From Bactrocera neohumeralis (taxonomy: Eukaryota; Arthropoda; Insecta; Diptera; Tephritidae), in the NCBI RefSeq assembly GCF_024586455.1, contig NC_065921.1, positions 6,913,401-6,977,400 on the forward strand: a stretch of 64,000 nt of DNA, in the 5' to 3' direction. How positions within the stretch are numbered: the first letter of the stretch is position 1; every line of letters begins with the position of its first letter. Of the stretch, positions 11,336 to 23,780 are shown one piece after another. A model generated the notes under the pieces. The model was not told the origin of the DNA, searched no databases, and saw only the letters and a list, made by a program, of their open reading frames with translations. The translations under genes were made by a program, and so were the position numbers.

Positions 11336-13495
11336 TACATATGTTATATCTAAGTATTATCGACAAATATTGTAATGAATTATAAAACTAACGTCTCCAT
11401 TAAATTACTATATCCAACCAATTAATAATATGTTTATGAGCATACTAATATATGTAAGTATAAAGAAGGGTGATCTAATCGATATCAAGTTGTGCTACTG
11501 TCGTATAATAAATATAACAGTATTTTAATTTCGTATGCAAATTTAGTTTAGCCACAATTTTACAAGCATTCAGCGCTAAATGAAGCAGATAACCCAAAGG
11601 CCGACTGGATAAATACAAATGCATGAAAGCAAATTCAACACTTAGCCCTTGCATTGCAGGGCAACCCCTTAGCGGCTACAATAATAAATAAATAAATGAA
11701 AAATATTAATGATTAAATGCCTAACATTGTGGAGAAACCAGAACGAATGGACACAACAACATTTTAATTAGCGCTGACATGTCGTTTTATGTGTTGTAAA
11801 TATGTGTAATTAAAAATGTACGCTTCGCAGTTGAGCGACAATCGTAGATTAAGGAACAGGAGTGGACGTTGCGCCCATGCGCTTGCCACCTAATGATGGC
11901 GCGAAGTCGCCGCAACCAAATGCAACGCAGCAGTAAATCATTTTAGACGAGTACTTAAGCCAACAAACTGGATATTAGATGCGCGCAGATAATGGTCAAT
12001 GGGAAAATATTAAATTTATTTGAGTGGCAAACGTGTTTCCGGACGAATGCAACGCTTTGGTCGAGGACAAAAAGGACATTCATTACTTGCAGCGCGCATG
12101 CACTTGCAACCGCTGCGGTGTTGGCGATGGCGATGGCGGCGCTGTTGGCACCTGGTTACAAACCGCGATGGTATCCTAAACTATTAATTTTCACTACACG
12201 CCCAAACAGCGTTGACCATGTCAACACTTTAACTCTTTCGTTTGTCCCCGTTATGCTTTTGCAAGCTAATATATGTGTATGCAACTGTATGTGTATGAGC
12301 GTGTGTGTGTGTAGGTTAGTGCATCTTTTTGGTAATAAAAATTCCAGACGCTGCTTATCGTGATCGTCCTTTTTAAAACTGTCAGCATATACAAGTCAAT
12401 GGGCAGGACACTTCGTGCGCAAAGGACATCAGATCCATGTATGTGTACGTGTGTGTGTGTGTGTGGAAGTAAGCGGCTGTTAAGAAATGAAAATTCAGCT
12501 TAATGAAAAGACCATAAAACAAAGGCGAAATTAAGTTGGTGGACCCAAAGGAATGTTTATTATTTAGACAAAGCATTAAAAGCGTGGCGGGAGAATTCAG
12601 ATATTCGCTTGTGTATTTGTGTGTGCTAAGAGCAAAGTGAACGGGTTAAAGCATAGGAAACTGCCTCACTAAGTTGAAAACTCACTTCTTTTTATTTGCT
12701 TTGAGCAGAGTTGAAGTACGCCTTTATATTTGTGTGGAGAAAAAAGGGTTGCAGGTGAGCGAATCGCCTCAGGTGTGCGAAAGCATAGGCAGTAGTTGAT
12801 ATAGCGGTATGAAGTTTTCATAAAAACTAGGAATTCTTGCACATCCCACTTATTTATTTATTATTAATTCTATTTATTTTAATAGAACGTGATCAAAGCA
12901 AGCACAAAATTTAAAGTTTTTTAGAAAACTTCAAAAGCTTTAGTGCAACTAAATTCTTTAAACTCTACACCCCCCAAAAACATATATGTACATGCATACG
13001 AGTATATTTCATCCAAATCAAATCCGCTAAAACAATTTGTGTCTCGGCAACGCTTTAAAAAGCTTTAAGGCACCGCTCAGTCAGCCAGTAAACCGTTTGC
13101 TCGTTGAATGAAAGTGAAATTAAATAATTTGTCTTTTTAATTTTGCAATAAATTCTCAAGTGTCTACCCACTCCGCCATGTAAGCCTGCTCCTCCCCAGC
13201 CAAGTACACAACACTCATTACCACCCTGTTTTGCCTTATTGTCAGCTCTCGTATTAGAGTTCTTTTATAATCTTTTATTTGGTTGAATATGGTTCACAGC
13301 GCAGTAATATCATCTCCGATGTTGTTGGAACAATGCTTAAAGTCATCAGTGTGTCAGCAATAAACACACGCTTCTGCCTGCTATTATCACCATCATCACC
13401 ATAGATGTAGAATAGTAATAATAGCTGAAACCAGAAGCGTGCCAAAATCACTTGGCAACGCGGCACAGTGGTGAGCTGCTATGAGATTTATATAG
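11336..13495. other. Intergenic DNA without a recognisable gene
   Basis: Mostly AT-rich. 11,830-12,240 is less AT-rich and holds an ATG-initiated 123-codon frame (11,992-12,363) that includes a hydrophobic alanine/leucine-rich stretch but ends in low-complexity gtgt-derived residues and matches no family I know. A GT repeat lies at about 12,450-12,465. I see no splice-supported gene. Confidence 0.4.
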
Positions 13496-13499
13496 AGAA

Positions 13500-14010
13500 T
13501 GCAACGAGTTTGCTTGAAATTTTGTGTTTCCAATGAAATGACAGCTACGAAATCGTTGAAGATTTTGTAGAAGTGTTTTGGAGAGACTACTTTATCCGGA
13601 ACACAAATATTTGAGAATTCAGTAAAGGTCGTGAAGTCATCGAAAACTTGTCTCATATGAGTTGTTTCTGCCTCTGCTAAGAATTGAAAAAGTTAAAGAA
13701 ACAGTGCTTTAAAAACATTCTGTTGCCATCAAAGAGGTAGCAGAGCATCTTAATATGGCAATAATCGTAACAGTGATAGACTCGTGCCAAAAGATCGGAA
13801 TCTTGTACAAAAATGGCATAGAAAAGAGATCGCAAAAGAAATATCTTATATAGCTAAGGACCCTACATTCATCAAATGCATTATTACTGCTGACGAGACG
13901 TGGGCTTATGAACATGACATTGAATCTCTTCAACAATCAAAGGAATGACCCTCCAAAAATGAACCGAAGCAAAAAAAATAAAATTTTCTGACGGCTCTAA
14001 AGGCCATTTG
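13500..14010 (+). mobile_element. Decayed mariner-like transposase fragment
   Basis: The plus strand reads like a frame-shifted copy of the mariner-like lineage. After the linker part, about 13,860-13,945 gives 'DPTFIKCIITADETWAYEHD' followed by 'IESLQQSKE', a recognisable catalytic-start region in which the G of TGDETW is A, followed by a stop. The region ends in 'PPKMNRSKKNK'-like text. Dead copy; no terminal repeats seen. Confidence 0.75.
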
Positions 14011-15585
14011 AAAAGCGATAACAAACATTTGTTTTAAAATGCATGAAATATCCGGGTTCTCTCCGGTTACGTAGACCCGACTGTCATGAGGACGGACCAT
14101 ATTTGATCAGATGATACGGTTAGATTACCCAAATAACTGCCTTTACCGTATAAAATCAATTCCGGTTGTTGGTGGAATCAACTGAGACTCTCCTTCTAGT
14201 TTGTGGTCTCCAACTTGATTTTTTTTCGAAATATATCCGGAAAGCAAGACCTTTTGCAAAATAATTTCAAGCTGCCTCTGAACAGCTAATAGGTTTAATA
14301 AGTAGTATCTTTTATGTTGGTTAAAAAAGGGTGCCTAGGAGATACCACGATTACGGGCCTGTCTCGAAAACGCCTCTATATATGTATATCTAACCGGATT
14401 TAAGGCTTTTTGCCCAAACGGCCTTCACCTTTCACTCAAATAGTCAAATGGTCAGATCGACCAAAAGTGTTACAGGTCCATTATATAACAGCAATATTTC
14501 TAATTTCTAAGCCACTGTGCCAACACCAATTTATCGCTCACACAAGATATACATACATACATACTTAAATACATATTAGTTCTCTACTACACACCGCAGA
14601 AGCACTACGAAACATATTGAATATATGAATAGGAAAATATATAGAAATGGACGGACCGCTGAATAAGGGCGTTTCGATGTTTGGCACTTGTGCGACCCCA
14701 TGAATGCAAAATACAAATTAAAGATGATATGGCAATCAGCAATAAGCGTTTTTATTAAATTCACCAAACACCCGAATCCTTGCGGGGAACACAAGCGTAA
14801 CACAACAACAACACAAGTGCGCCCAGTTTCTATTAGGCCACATTATTTGCTCGTGTGGCCGTGTGCCGATCACCCCAGTAAGTTTGTGTGTGTGCTCATA
14901 AACACCCGCGAAATCCGTTCACCCTCCCTGGAGGCAATATAAAAGCACTACAACGGCACTCGCCCATAATCATTTACAAACAAATTTCATCACTAACCCG
15001 CCAATATGTCCATTTATACTGGGATACTCTTTTTTTAATATCCTCGTGCCATTGCTTTGTTCCTCGTTTAATGTGAATATTGCTGTCGCGTGGAAGCGTT
15101 TAAATCGTGCAGAAGACCGTTAATCCTTGTGTTGAAAATCGTATTGTTGGCAAATTACCATCCTCCCCGATATCCGGTATCCCCGTGTCTTGCCTTACAC
15201 TTCACCGTAGAACACTCTTTGAAGGCAGTCACGTACATACATATGTACACAGATACCCGCCGTACGTTAACAAATGAAAGGGTGTCAGCTTAGCTGACTT
15301 TTGATATTGCCAAGGATATTATTTACAGCGAAACATATTAGAACAGCCAAAAAATGTCAAATGATTTTTCGGAATGAACGAGCGAATGAATGAAATGAAG
15401 TGGAGCGTACACTGAGAACAAAAAGAATCAAAAATCCAAATTATGTATATTTCAAAACCAGGAATCAATTTCCAAAATCTTTCTTTTTTTGATAAATCCT
15501 TCCAAGCATATCGTCCATATATCAGGAATAGAAATCGGTGGACTGGTCTTCTAATTCTTGAGTAATGCATGCATTGAGGGCCTTC
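14011..15585. other. Intergenic DNA, including a short dispersed repeat at about 14,040-14,230
   Basis: 14,050-14,100 contains ggttacgtagacccgactgt, whose reverse complement recurs at about 51,380-51,400 and a degraded form at 10,800-10,820, so this is a dispersed repeat. The remainder (14,500-15,300) is unique-looking with short open frames only. 15,230-15,250 carries the common tacatacatatgtaca run. No gene recognised. Confidence 0.4.
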
Positions 15586-15589
15586 CTTG

Positions 15590-16332
15590 CTAACGAACGA
15601 GCGGCTGGTCAGTTGTCTCCGAGCACCTGCAGAGTCAGGACAAACATTTTCGCGCGACGTGTTTCTGTGAGTGGTGCAAGCCGAAAATGCAGCGTTCGTT
15701 AGAGCAGAGGTACGCGATTAAATTCTGTGTGAAACTCGGCAAATCTGCGTCAGATGTTGCTTTAGCAAGAAGTGGTGTGTTTCGATGGCACCAGACTTTT
15801 TTGGAGTGCTGGGAAGAGGTCGCTGATGAAGACCGTGCTGGGAGACCTGCGACTTCAGCAAACACCAACAATGTGAATCATGTGCGCAAAGTTTTGAGCT
15901 CAAACCGTCGAGAAAGTATTCGTTTAATTGCTCAGATGTTAAATTTATCAAAATCTGTTGTTCTGTGTGTGGTAACGGAGTACAAGGTGTGCGCGAAGAT
16001 GGTCCAAAAAGTGCTCCTTTCTTGTGAACAGCTACTTAACCAAGGCCGGCATTCCAACGCCTCCGCAGGCGCCCTGCAGCCCAGATGTGGCCCGCCGGAC
16101 TTATTTTGTTTTCAGGCAGGAAAAGGCAAGCATTTTGAGACGACAGAGGAGATCCAAGCAGCATGCATCTCGGCTCACCTTCGGTGACACCTTCAATGCT
16201 TGGAAATCGCACTGGCAGCGCTGCATTGACGCAGAAGTAGCCTTTTTTGAAAGTTTTTAAGAATTGTAACGATTGGTTCAATCATTTTTTTTAAATCGAC
16301 TCAGTCTTATTACTTTCCGGACAAATCCTGTA
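15590..16332 (+). mobile_element. Internally deleted mariner of the caggrtttgtccgg family
   Basis: An ATG at 15,687 opens a 166-codon frame. Residues 1-110 read like the DNA-binding half of an insect mariner-like transposase ('EQRYAIKFCVKLGKSASDV', 'EDRAGRPATS', 'SNRRESIRLIAQMLNLSKSV'). At about 16,020 the sequence jumps to the C-terminal region ('KGKHFETTEEIQAACI', then in another frame 'TFNAWKSHWQRCIDAEVAFF'), so the catalytic core is deleted. The right terminal repeat ends at 16,330 (ggacaaatcctg) followed by TA. No matching left tip is visible. It is non-autonomous. Confidence 0.8.
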
Positions 16333-16334
16333 GA

Positions 16335-18065
16335 ATGGGACCTTTTCGAAAAACGAAAATTACCGCAAAATCCTCATATAACCTTAAAATCCGCTCAGTG
16401 TAGCCAAATCTTATGAGGATGTCCGCTTCAATTGTTATGCCGATGTCTTTTACCACTTTAACTTCGATTTGGTGCGTACCAAACTTTCTCGACCCTTGAT
16501 TGTTGTAAGTTGTTGTCATTATTGTTGTTGCAAGTAATGCGAGATTTGGCAATGAGCAGCGGAGAAATGAAAAATGACAATTGTAAATAGTCACGACCGA
16601 AACAATGCGCAGCGATTACCCAACACAGCGTCAGCTTTCCAAGGATCTCGAGCTCTGAAGATTGAGCGACAGCGTGACTGAGCGACAATTTACATTGTGC
16701 GAGGTCACCTCATCTTCCGGCGCATTGTCAGCCACCGAATGCTGCCCAAGCAGGGTAGTTGCCGAATATTGGCTTGCGACTACTGCTTTTGATTATGTTG
16801 ATATGTGGGCTGGTCGCCGGCTGGCGCAAGCAATTTCGCATGCTACGGGTCCTGCCTGCCTGCCTGCAAGTGCCGGGTGGGAGGATGTGAAATGAATGAA
16901 ATGTGAAATTAAATGATAAAAGATGCTCTAATGCACATACACACACACAACAACAACAACATGTGAAGAGCAAAGCGGGCGGGGGTGCATGTGCGTGCGC
17001 ATGTGTGTATACGTGACGCAGCGTGCTTGAAGGGGAGTTGCGGCGTACGCATGGACCGACCGTGCCAAAGGTCGTTGAGCACCTGTTTTATTAAAAAGCA
17101 AATAAACGTCGACGAGTGTCTGCGGAGCAGCATTGTGAGCGCGCACGCCAAGTGAGGGACATCGAGCAGCGTACAAGGACATCGAGCTTCAATTGATGTT
17201 CGCCAAGGGTTTGGGCTGTCAAGTGGTGGTCGCTTGTATAGCATAATAATTGTGCATATTTGGCTTTTTAATAAAACCTAATCGTCATGGCATCGCTTCA
17301 TCAACGCACAGCGTCCGGGTGTTAGGCGGTGGCAGTAGAGCGGAGCGAGTTCACAGTGAGGGGTGTGTCGAGTGTGGTTTGGGCTGACATATGTAGATGT
17401 GTATGTTTGTAAGTATGTGTACTACACGTAGTTGGGCAATGAAATTTAATTAAATTTCTAAACACTTGATATATCTGTATATGTATGTATGTATGTATGT
17501 ATGTATGCAGATATGTATGCATTTAGATTTGTAGTTATGTATATGCGTTAGCACACACCTGTAAGTTGATTTCTACTATATGTACTCGTATATGTAAATT
17601 TACAAATAAAATATATTTATGTTCTTTGAGTGGTGTAAGTCTTTGTTTAAACTCAATTGAAAAATTTGAGGGTGAACGGACACGTGATTTTTATTATTTA
17701 TCTCTTATTTAAGTAAAAAATAATTTGGATTTGATTTTTAATTCAATAAGGTTGAACTTTTATTACGCCCAAAATTAATTAGTTATCAATCTAATAAAAT
17801 GAAAAAAAAACGCACACACACACACAAAATTTCGAATGCACCAAAGCTATAAAACTCTTTGCCAAACATTTTTTTTCATACAAGAACTGGATTTTGATCG
17901 GTCAGTTTTTAAAGCAACTTTATGTTATAGTGATCTGATCTGCACAGTTTATTCGGAGATAGTAGCGTGACCTTGGAAAATATTTTAATCCAAAATAAAT
18001 ATCAATCAAAGTCCGCAGACATTAAAATGTCTGTATCTTTAGAATAGCTTACAGGGCATAGGAAA
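16335..18065. other. Intergenic DNA, GC-richer at 16.45-17.35 kb, then AT-rich
   Basis: 16,450-17,350 is unique-looking and less AT-rich, with caacaacaac (16,945-16,960) and several short open frames that match nothing I know. A GTAT microsatellite follows at 17,480-17,508 and a CA run at 17,811-17,826. No gene recognised. Confidence 0.4.
17480..17508. repeat. GTAT microsatellite
   Basis: About seven uninterrupted gtat/atgt units. The same motif recurs in shorter runs throughout the window. Confidence 0.9.
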
Positions 18066-18069
18066 GAAA

Positions 18070-19285
18070 GTACCAGGAAATTGTAAATAAAACGCAAACT
18101 ATTTAATTATTCGTCAATACTTATTTTTTCGCCTGCAAAGTAATCCCCATCAGATGTAATACACTTAGGCCAACGTTTTTTCCAGACCTCGAAACATTTT
18201 TCATAAGAACTTTTTGGGATGGCCTGCAGCTCCTTCAGCGAAATTTGTTTTATCTCTTCAATCGACTGGAAACAATTTCAGTTTCGGAAACAAGAAAAAA
18301 TCACACGGAGCCAAATCTGGTGAATATGGTGGTTGATCGATCGTATTTATAGCGCTTTTGTTTTTAAATTCGCTCACAAACGCTCATCGTGTAAAATCCA
18401 TGAATTATTTTTTCACAATTCCAGTCGTTTTCGACAAATGTCCTCACGCAAACGCCTCAATATGATCAAATACATATATAAAATAACACAATGGTCCCCC
18501 CATATATAGTCGTTTCGACAGATGTCCTCACGCAAACGCCTCAATATGGTCAAATAGATATAATACATATATAAAAATAACACAATGGTCCCTCCGAATA
18601 AGGAAAAACATTACCATCACCTTGATTTTTATGGGGCTTTGGCGTGTTTTTTTGGTTTCTGCTCGTTTTTCCCCTCCATTGCGATGATTATTGACTTTTG
18701 TGTATGTCAAACCTATAAATTCATGCCTCATCGACAGTTATAATGCTCTCCATGAATGTAGGATCGAAATTCGCACGATCAAGTATGTCCAAAGAGGCCT
18801 GTTTACGGTACTCTTTTTGAAAAATGATCAGCTTAATCGGGACGAGTCGAGCAATAACGGACTTAATACCTAAAATATCCGCCGGAGTTATTTGAACGGA
18901 CTCGCGTAAGATGTTGAGCTCTCTTGCCGTCTCTCTAACACTAGCCTGAAATTTTTCAAGCACCACATCCTTCACTTTTTTAATATTTTCATCAGTTGAA
19001 AAAGTCGACGTCTACAACGATCTTTCGACCGTCTTTGGAGGCTTTGTACCACTCGTAGGCTTGTGTTTTTGATAAAACTGAATCACCGTAAGCCTTTTCC
19101 AACATTCGCAAAGATTTCGCACACGAAATTTGGTTAGAAATACAAAATTTTAGACAAATTCGATATTTTTAACGATTGTAAAAATCGCAATGCAATACTG
19201 AGATAGATCGCGCTCAATCAGCAATTAAGGACAGTCCTACCAATACCCATTGAATTTAATTTACAATTCCCGTTCACGGCGTTCA
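18070..19285 (-). mobile_element. Near full-span, degraded mariner-like element
   Basis: This is the longest copy of its lineage here. The minus strand reads 'LEKFQASVRETARELNILRE' (about 18,960-18,900) for the DNA-binding half, then 'NFDPTFMESIITVDEA' (about 18,770-18,720), where the catalytic GDE has become VDE. The C-terminal 'FEVWKKRWPKCITSDGDYFA' lies at about 18,195-18,135. The ends carry imperfect inverted text (left ccaggaaattgtaaata at about 18,075-18,091, right tttacaattccc at about 19,258). Stops and an internal duplication at 18,439-18,595 show that it is inactive. Confidence 0.75.
18439..18595. repeat. About 78-base direct duplication inside the mariner
   Basis: The text gtcctcacgcaaacgcctca followed by atat(g)gtcaaata...ataacacaatggtccc occurs twice, starting near 18,446 and 18,525. 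The second copy has a short insertion. It arose after the element decayed, because it breaks the transposase frame. Confidence 0.75.
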
Positions 19286-19603
19286 ACTTGAAATAATTTG
19301 TGTGGTCAACTTGAAAGCAAGCTCTTGATCGTTTAACCGCAGCGATACGAAATTTATTTCGACAACTATTTAATGTCAATTAGTACAAAAAATGAAAAGA
19401 CTGATAACCCGGTTCGATAAAAATTTTTTACTTTGATTCTTTTTAAACCCTTTTAATGTGTTTACATTTTTTATACGTCAATCAACCAATGCTCTAACAT
19501 TTTTTTGTTTGTATATATTAGGTAATTTATATTTATCTAAACATTTTGATTTTGGAAAGATAAATTATGGGTTTTAATAATATACAGTAAATAAATTTCA
19601 CAA

Positions 19604-20110
19604 TTATTTTTATACTCTTGCAACATGTTGCCACAGAGTATACTAGTTTTGCCATAAGTCAATAACTAAATGCGTCAGATACATTAAATTTTCGAATAGT
19701 GCCTTTAAAGTATTTCATCTGAGGTCATAATCGGACCATAACTAGTCAAGCCCCCAGATAGCGGAAATGTGAATGGCTGAAGTTTTACCAAAAATATCGT
19801 TTAATACGTGAGATATATAATTGAAATTAACATATACATATGTAACTCATATCAGAATTTTCAAATATCCGGTTGACTCTTACAGATTGTAGATGTAATA
19901 GTATGAGGTATCTTAATGAAACTGAGGAAGCATCTGTTTCTGTTAATAGTAAACGATTTTCAAACTTTCGATGAGCCTTATACCGGTCAATTAGTAAGAT
20001 ACATATCTTCACAAAATTATATACAAGTATTAAAGGTTTAGCGCTGAACATGAATGGACTTGGTCCAGACTTTGGTGTTAATCTACTATCATCAATCTCG
20101 ATCTTCTAGG
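19604..20110 (+). repeat. Dispersed repeat with the tactcttgcaacatgttgc end
   Basis: It starts tatactcttgcaacatgttg then ccacagagtatactag, which is the terminus seen again at 58,928, 62,513 and (degraded) 40,660. The body runs through generic text of that family to about 20,110. No coding capacity is visible. The family is very abundant in this window and was probably spread by a DNA transposon; its class is not decided by what I can see. Confidence 0.65.
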
Positions 20111-20849
20111 TGACGTTTTGCACACCAACTCAATGTAACCTCTTCGTTTAAATTTATGTCAGATATATATATATACATATCTCACTTGAGGATGATTTTA
20201 ATAATACTAATTTATTTTTTTATGCAGAACTTAGTACTTGGGAAGTTTAAAATGGATTGTATGTGAGATGTGTGATATATTCCGATTCTGATTCCGACAA
20301 TAGAATATCAAAATGTATTAAATTTCAAAAGCTGACGAAGAAATTTTTACAAAACAAAAAAATTAAAATTCACTTAAAACTGACTGGTTTGTAACCGGTT
20401 TTGGGCCCATATTCTCTTAGGCAAAGTGGTTCAGAACGATCCATAGAGCATTTCCCTTATATGCGATTTTATAGAAAATAATCGATCCGCTCTAGTGCAC
20501 GTGATATTTGTTCAAAATCCATATCAGACAAATATGTACGATATGATTATCAACAATGGTTTCTATGTATTGAGTGCTTATATACATACGTACACACATA
20601 TACAAAGTGAATACTAAATATGATAACCAAGTGATAACTACTCTTGGCAAAGGGCAGAAAGGGTAAATATTTTGCATAAAAAGCATAAATATTTGACGCT
20701 AAATGCAAGAATTGAGGAGAACATTTCTTTCACTTTCTTACCGTTATTGATCACATAAAACTTGTGAGAACATATTGAAATTTCCAGCACGATTAGAATA
20801 ATCTTATCAATCTAATTCACACAAACCGCAGCGGCCGGTCAGCAAGTTC

Positions 20850-20885
20850 TTCATAAACGATAAATCAGGTGTGTTATTCAGTTAG
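20850..20885 (+). promoter_or_regulatory. Possible core promoter of the 20.9-kb GstE
   Basis: An initiator-like attcagttag (A at 20,880) lies 68 bases before the ATG, with a weak A/T element (cataaacgataaat) about 28 bases upstream. It resembles the tcagtt initiators of the 34.5, 57.4 and 61.0 kb GstE genes but lacks a clear TATA box. Confidence 0.35.
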
Positions 20886-20947
20886 TTGTTAGAACAACCT
20901 CGACAATAACATAACGTTTATTAACAGTTAAAAAAATTTAAAAAAAA

Positions 20948-21613
20948 ATGGGAAAAATTGATCTGTACGCAATTGGTGGAAGCGCGCCGAGTCGAGCTGT
21001 TTTACTAACTTTGAAAGCATTGAATGTGCCCTTCGAATACAAACTTGTCAACTTATTGACTGGTGAGAATCGATCACCGGAATATCTCGCCATTAATCCA
21101 CATGGCACAGTACCAACTTTAGTTGACGACGGAGAAATACTCACTGATTCCCATGCTATTATTACATATGTGGTAGACAAATACGGTACTGACGACTCAC
21201 TATATCCAAAGGATCTAGTCCTTCGCGCCAAAGTCAACCAAGTTTTATTCTATGAAGCCACCGTGGTTTTCGATCGCACATTCCTCACGATTAGCAAAGC
21301 TGTATTTAATAACAACAATGTGATTCCGTTTGCCAAAATTGATGCCATTTATAAGGTATATGAGCAGCTGGAAGGTTTCCTGCAAGCACATCCATACGTG
21401 GCTGGCGAACAGCTAACGGTTGCCGATTTCTCACTCGTGGCTACGGTAACAGCCTTATTTACTTACGCCGAACTCGATACGGGTAAATATCCGAAAATCC
21501 ATGAATGGGTTAGGCGACTGGAGGAGCTGCCGTACTATGCCGAAGCGAATGGTGCTGGATTGAAGCAATATCGTGATCTTGTAAAAGCAATTGGTTTTAA
21601 GGTGTTGCGTTAA
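20948..21613 (+). CDS. GstE: Epsilon-class glutathione S-transferase (221 aa)
   Basis: Single-exon GST, a cytosolic enzyme that conjugates glutathione to electrophiles such as insecticides and lipid peroxidation products. Residues 1-80 form the thioredoxin-like domain: Ser12 (in GGSAPSRA) is the expected catalytic serine, Pro56 in NPHGTVP is the cis-proline, and DSHAI (67-71) binds the glutamyl part of glutathione. The helical domain carries LTVADFSLV, the conserved folding box, and ends at a typical length. Glycine replaces the usual histidine at position 53. The motif around Ser12 is GSAPSRA rather than the usual SPPVRA. The ATG in an aaaaaaATGG context gives the standard MGKI start. An aataaaa signal follows the stop at about 21,628. 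It is the first member of an interrupted GstE cluster. I cannot assign a one-to-one Drosophila orthologue. Confidence 0.95.
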   Translation: MGKIDLYAIGGSAPSRAVLLTLKALNVPFEYKLVNLLTGENRSPEYLAINPHGTVPTLVDDGEILTDSHAIITYVVDKYGTDDSLYPKDLVLRAKVNQVLFYEATVVFDRTFLTISKAVFNNNNVIPFAKIDAIYKVYEQLEGFLQAHPYVAGEQLTVADFSLVATVTALFTYAELDTGKYPKIHEWVRRLEELPYYAEANGAGLKQYRDLVKAIGFKVLR

Positions 21614-23780
21614 TTTAAAAAAAAAGGAAAATAAAATAAAAACGCTGTGGCTAATAAGTGGAAAAATTTATTTAAATATTATATCAATAAATAAATAAGT
21701 ATACATTTATCTTTGAAAGTGTGACCTGGAACTAAAATTCATATTTTCTATGTTCATTAGTTGTGAGTTACAAAAATATAAGTATTGACTTAAAATTAAG
21801 TCCATAGTCCACATAATAACTTATATACATACCTAGATACATATGTACATACATATATGTATATTTCCATGTAAAAATTATCTACAATTTTTTGGGTTTG
21901 ATAGCGCTTTTTCGATTTTTTTCACTGAGGATAGATACCCAGCAACTACCGAAATTCCAAACAATTGATAGAATTAGCGTGGAAACTAACACATATGCAC
22001 ATACCGTGAAACTCACATCTTACTCTTACTAAGAATGCTTACTAAGAAAGGGAGAACAATTACACATACATATGTATGTACATATGTACATAAGAGTTTT
22101 GGGCAGAATTATGAAATCGGCCTTAAAGGGACTTTTAACTCAAATCTGAATGGGTTTTGATTTATGCGTTGCTTATCTAATCTATCTACATATGTACTTA
22201 CATATGTATGTAATTGAAATTTTCAAAGTCATTCAAAAACACATGCATAAACTTATGTTTGTAGGTAAGCATATACATATGAATGTATGTGTGTAGGGCG
22301 TAGACAGAAGAACAGACGGGTAAAAACCGCCTTTTTTGAACAATTTTATAGATTAAACTTTTTATTCGAATTTTTAATTGTTACAAACAATTTTTGGAAA
22401 AAAATATTTAGAACTCGGCCATTGCGACGCCATTTCCGGTGTTTTAGTTAAAACCTTAACTTAGCACTTGGACGAAGAAAAAAAACTGACATTTTTACAA
22501 AAAATTTTCATGAAAATTTCGCGAAATTTTTTTTCAAATAGTTGTAATCGAAAAAAATCCTGGGGAAATTTTAGAACTTAGAAATTTTAGAAATTAATTA
22601 ATTTAACACTTATATTTTTAATTTTTATCTCCTGTAAGACTTCCCTAATTCGTTTATAAGTATTTATTTTATATTAAATAGTGTAAAAATAACTTTAATT
22701 CCATATTAAACGATTTCAAAATAACGAACTATGAAAAACACACGTTTCTCAGTTTCTCGTTTAGTTCACCTTCTTCATTAACATAAAAAAAACATACATA
22801 TCTTAAACACCAATATCCTCTAACCAAAGTGTATTTAACAAGAGGAATTAGTAATTGACTTGTGTTTATTTGACAATGAAATAGTAAACAAGTCATATGT
22901 TTATTTATATTAACCTGTCATATACTTACTTCACTTTGTTGAATACACTTTGCTTCCATCCATCTCTCCATAAAATAAAAATATAAAAATGCCAAAGCCA
23001 ACCACCAACTTCATGACAGTGTTATCGATAAAGACATTTACCATTTCCCGATACATAATACACTGAAAAATGTTGGATTATCTTTATTTTAGCAATGTTT
23101 GGAAGAATTAAGAAATTATTTACATTTATACTTAATTTATAATTGAAAGGATATTTTTTGTCAACATTCAGATAACTTTCCATTAATTTAAATTATTATT
23201 ATATGGAATTTATTTAACCCTTGTCAACTTGCAACCCTGGAATGAAAAGCATTTCGGAACGCTTCCATTTTTAATATATCGCTGAAAGGAATTTAGCGAA
23301 TACAACAGTGCTGCTTGTTTACTGTCATTATCTTAAAAAAGAAATCACTTAAGGCCGTTTTTCCGATGTCAGATTAGCAGCCATCCGTCAATTAAGCTCC
23401 GCTTAATTTAACCGAGAGTATTTCTTTCGGTTTATGACCCTTTTTTAACCAGAAATTAACTGAACGATGTATGCTAACCAGTCATTGTCTTAATTATTGT
23501 CAAATTTAAATAAAGTTTTTCACAATTACTTAAAATTCAGTTACAAATATCAATATCTATAAAAACAAGCTACTTGTTGCATTTCATTTCTTATTTCAAT
23601 TACTATTGAGAATACCTATTAGCAATACAAATTTTACACTTTACTTATTATTTTCAATATTTCAATATATTTATCAAAATTTTGTTTTCAATTGTCGAAA
23701 CCATAAATAATTTTTGTTTTCAAAATCTTCCAGTTAAACCGAATTATCGTTTGTTCTGTCTGTCGCTCATTCAAATACAT
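21614..23780. other. Intergenic AT-rich DNA between GstE and NAT1
   Basis: The GstE 3' untranslated region and poly-A signals (aataaaataaaa at about 21,630) come first, then strongly AT-rich DNA. 21,830-22,290 has several tacatatgta palindromes. I see no gene. 22,780-23,040 holds long AT tracts without open frames. Confidence 0.5.

Noticed and set aside
11992..12363. ATG-initiated 123-codon frame with a hydrophobic stretch
   Set aside because: The composition comes from gcgatggcgatggcggcg and gtgtgtgt runs, there is no family resemblance, and no supporting gene structure. Kept only as part of the intergenic entry.
15687..16187. 166-codon ATG frame as a host gene
   Set aside because: It reads as mariner transposase head joined to its tail, beside a terminal repeat; a deleted transposon, not a host gene.
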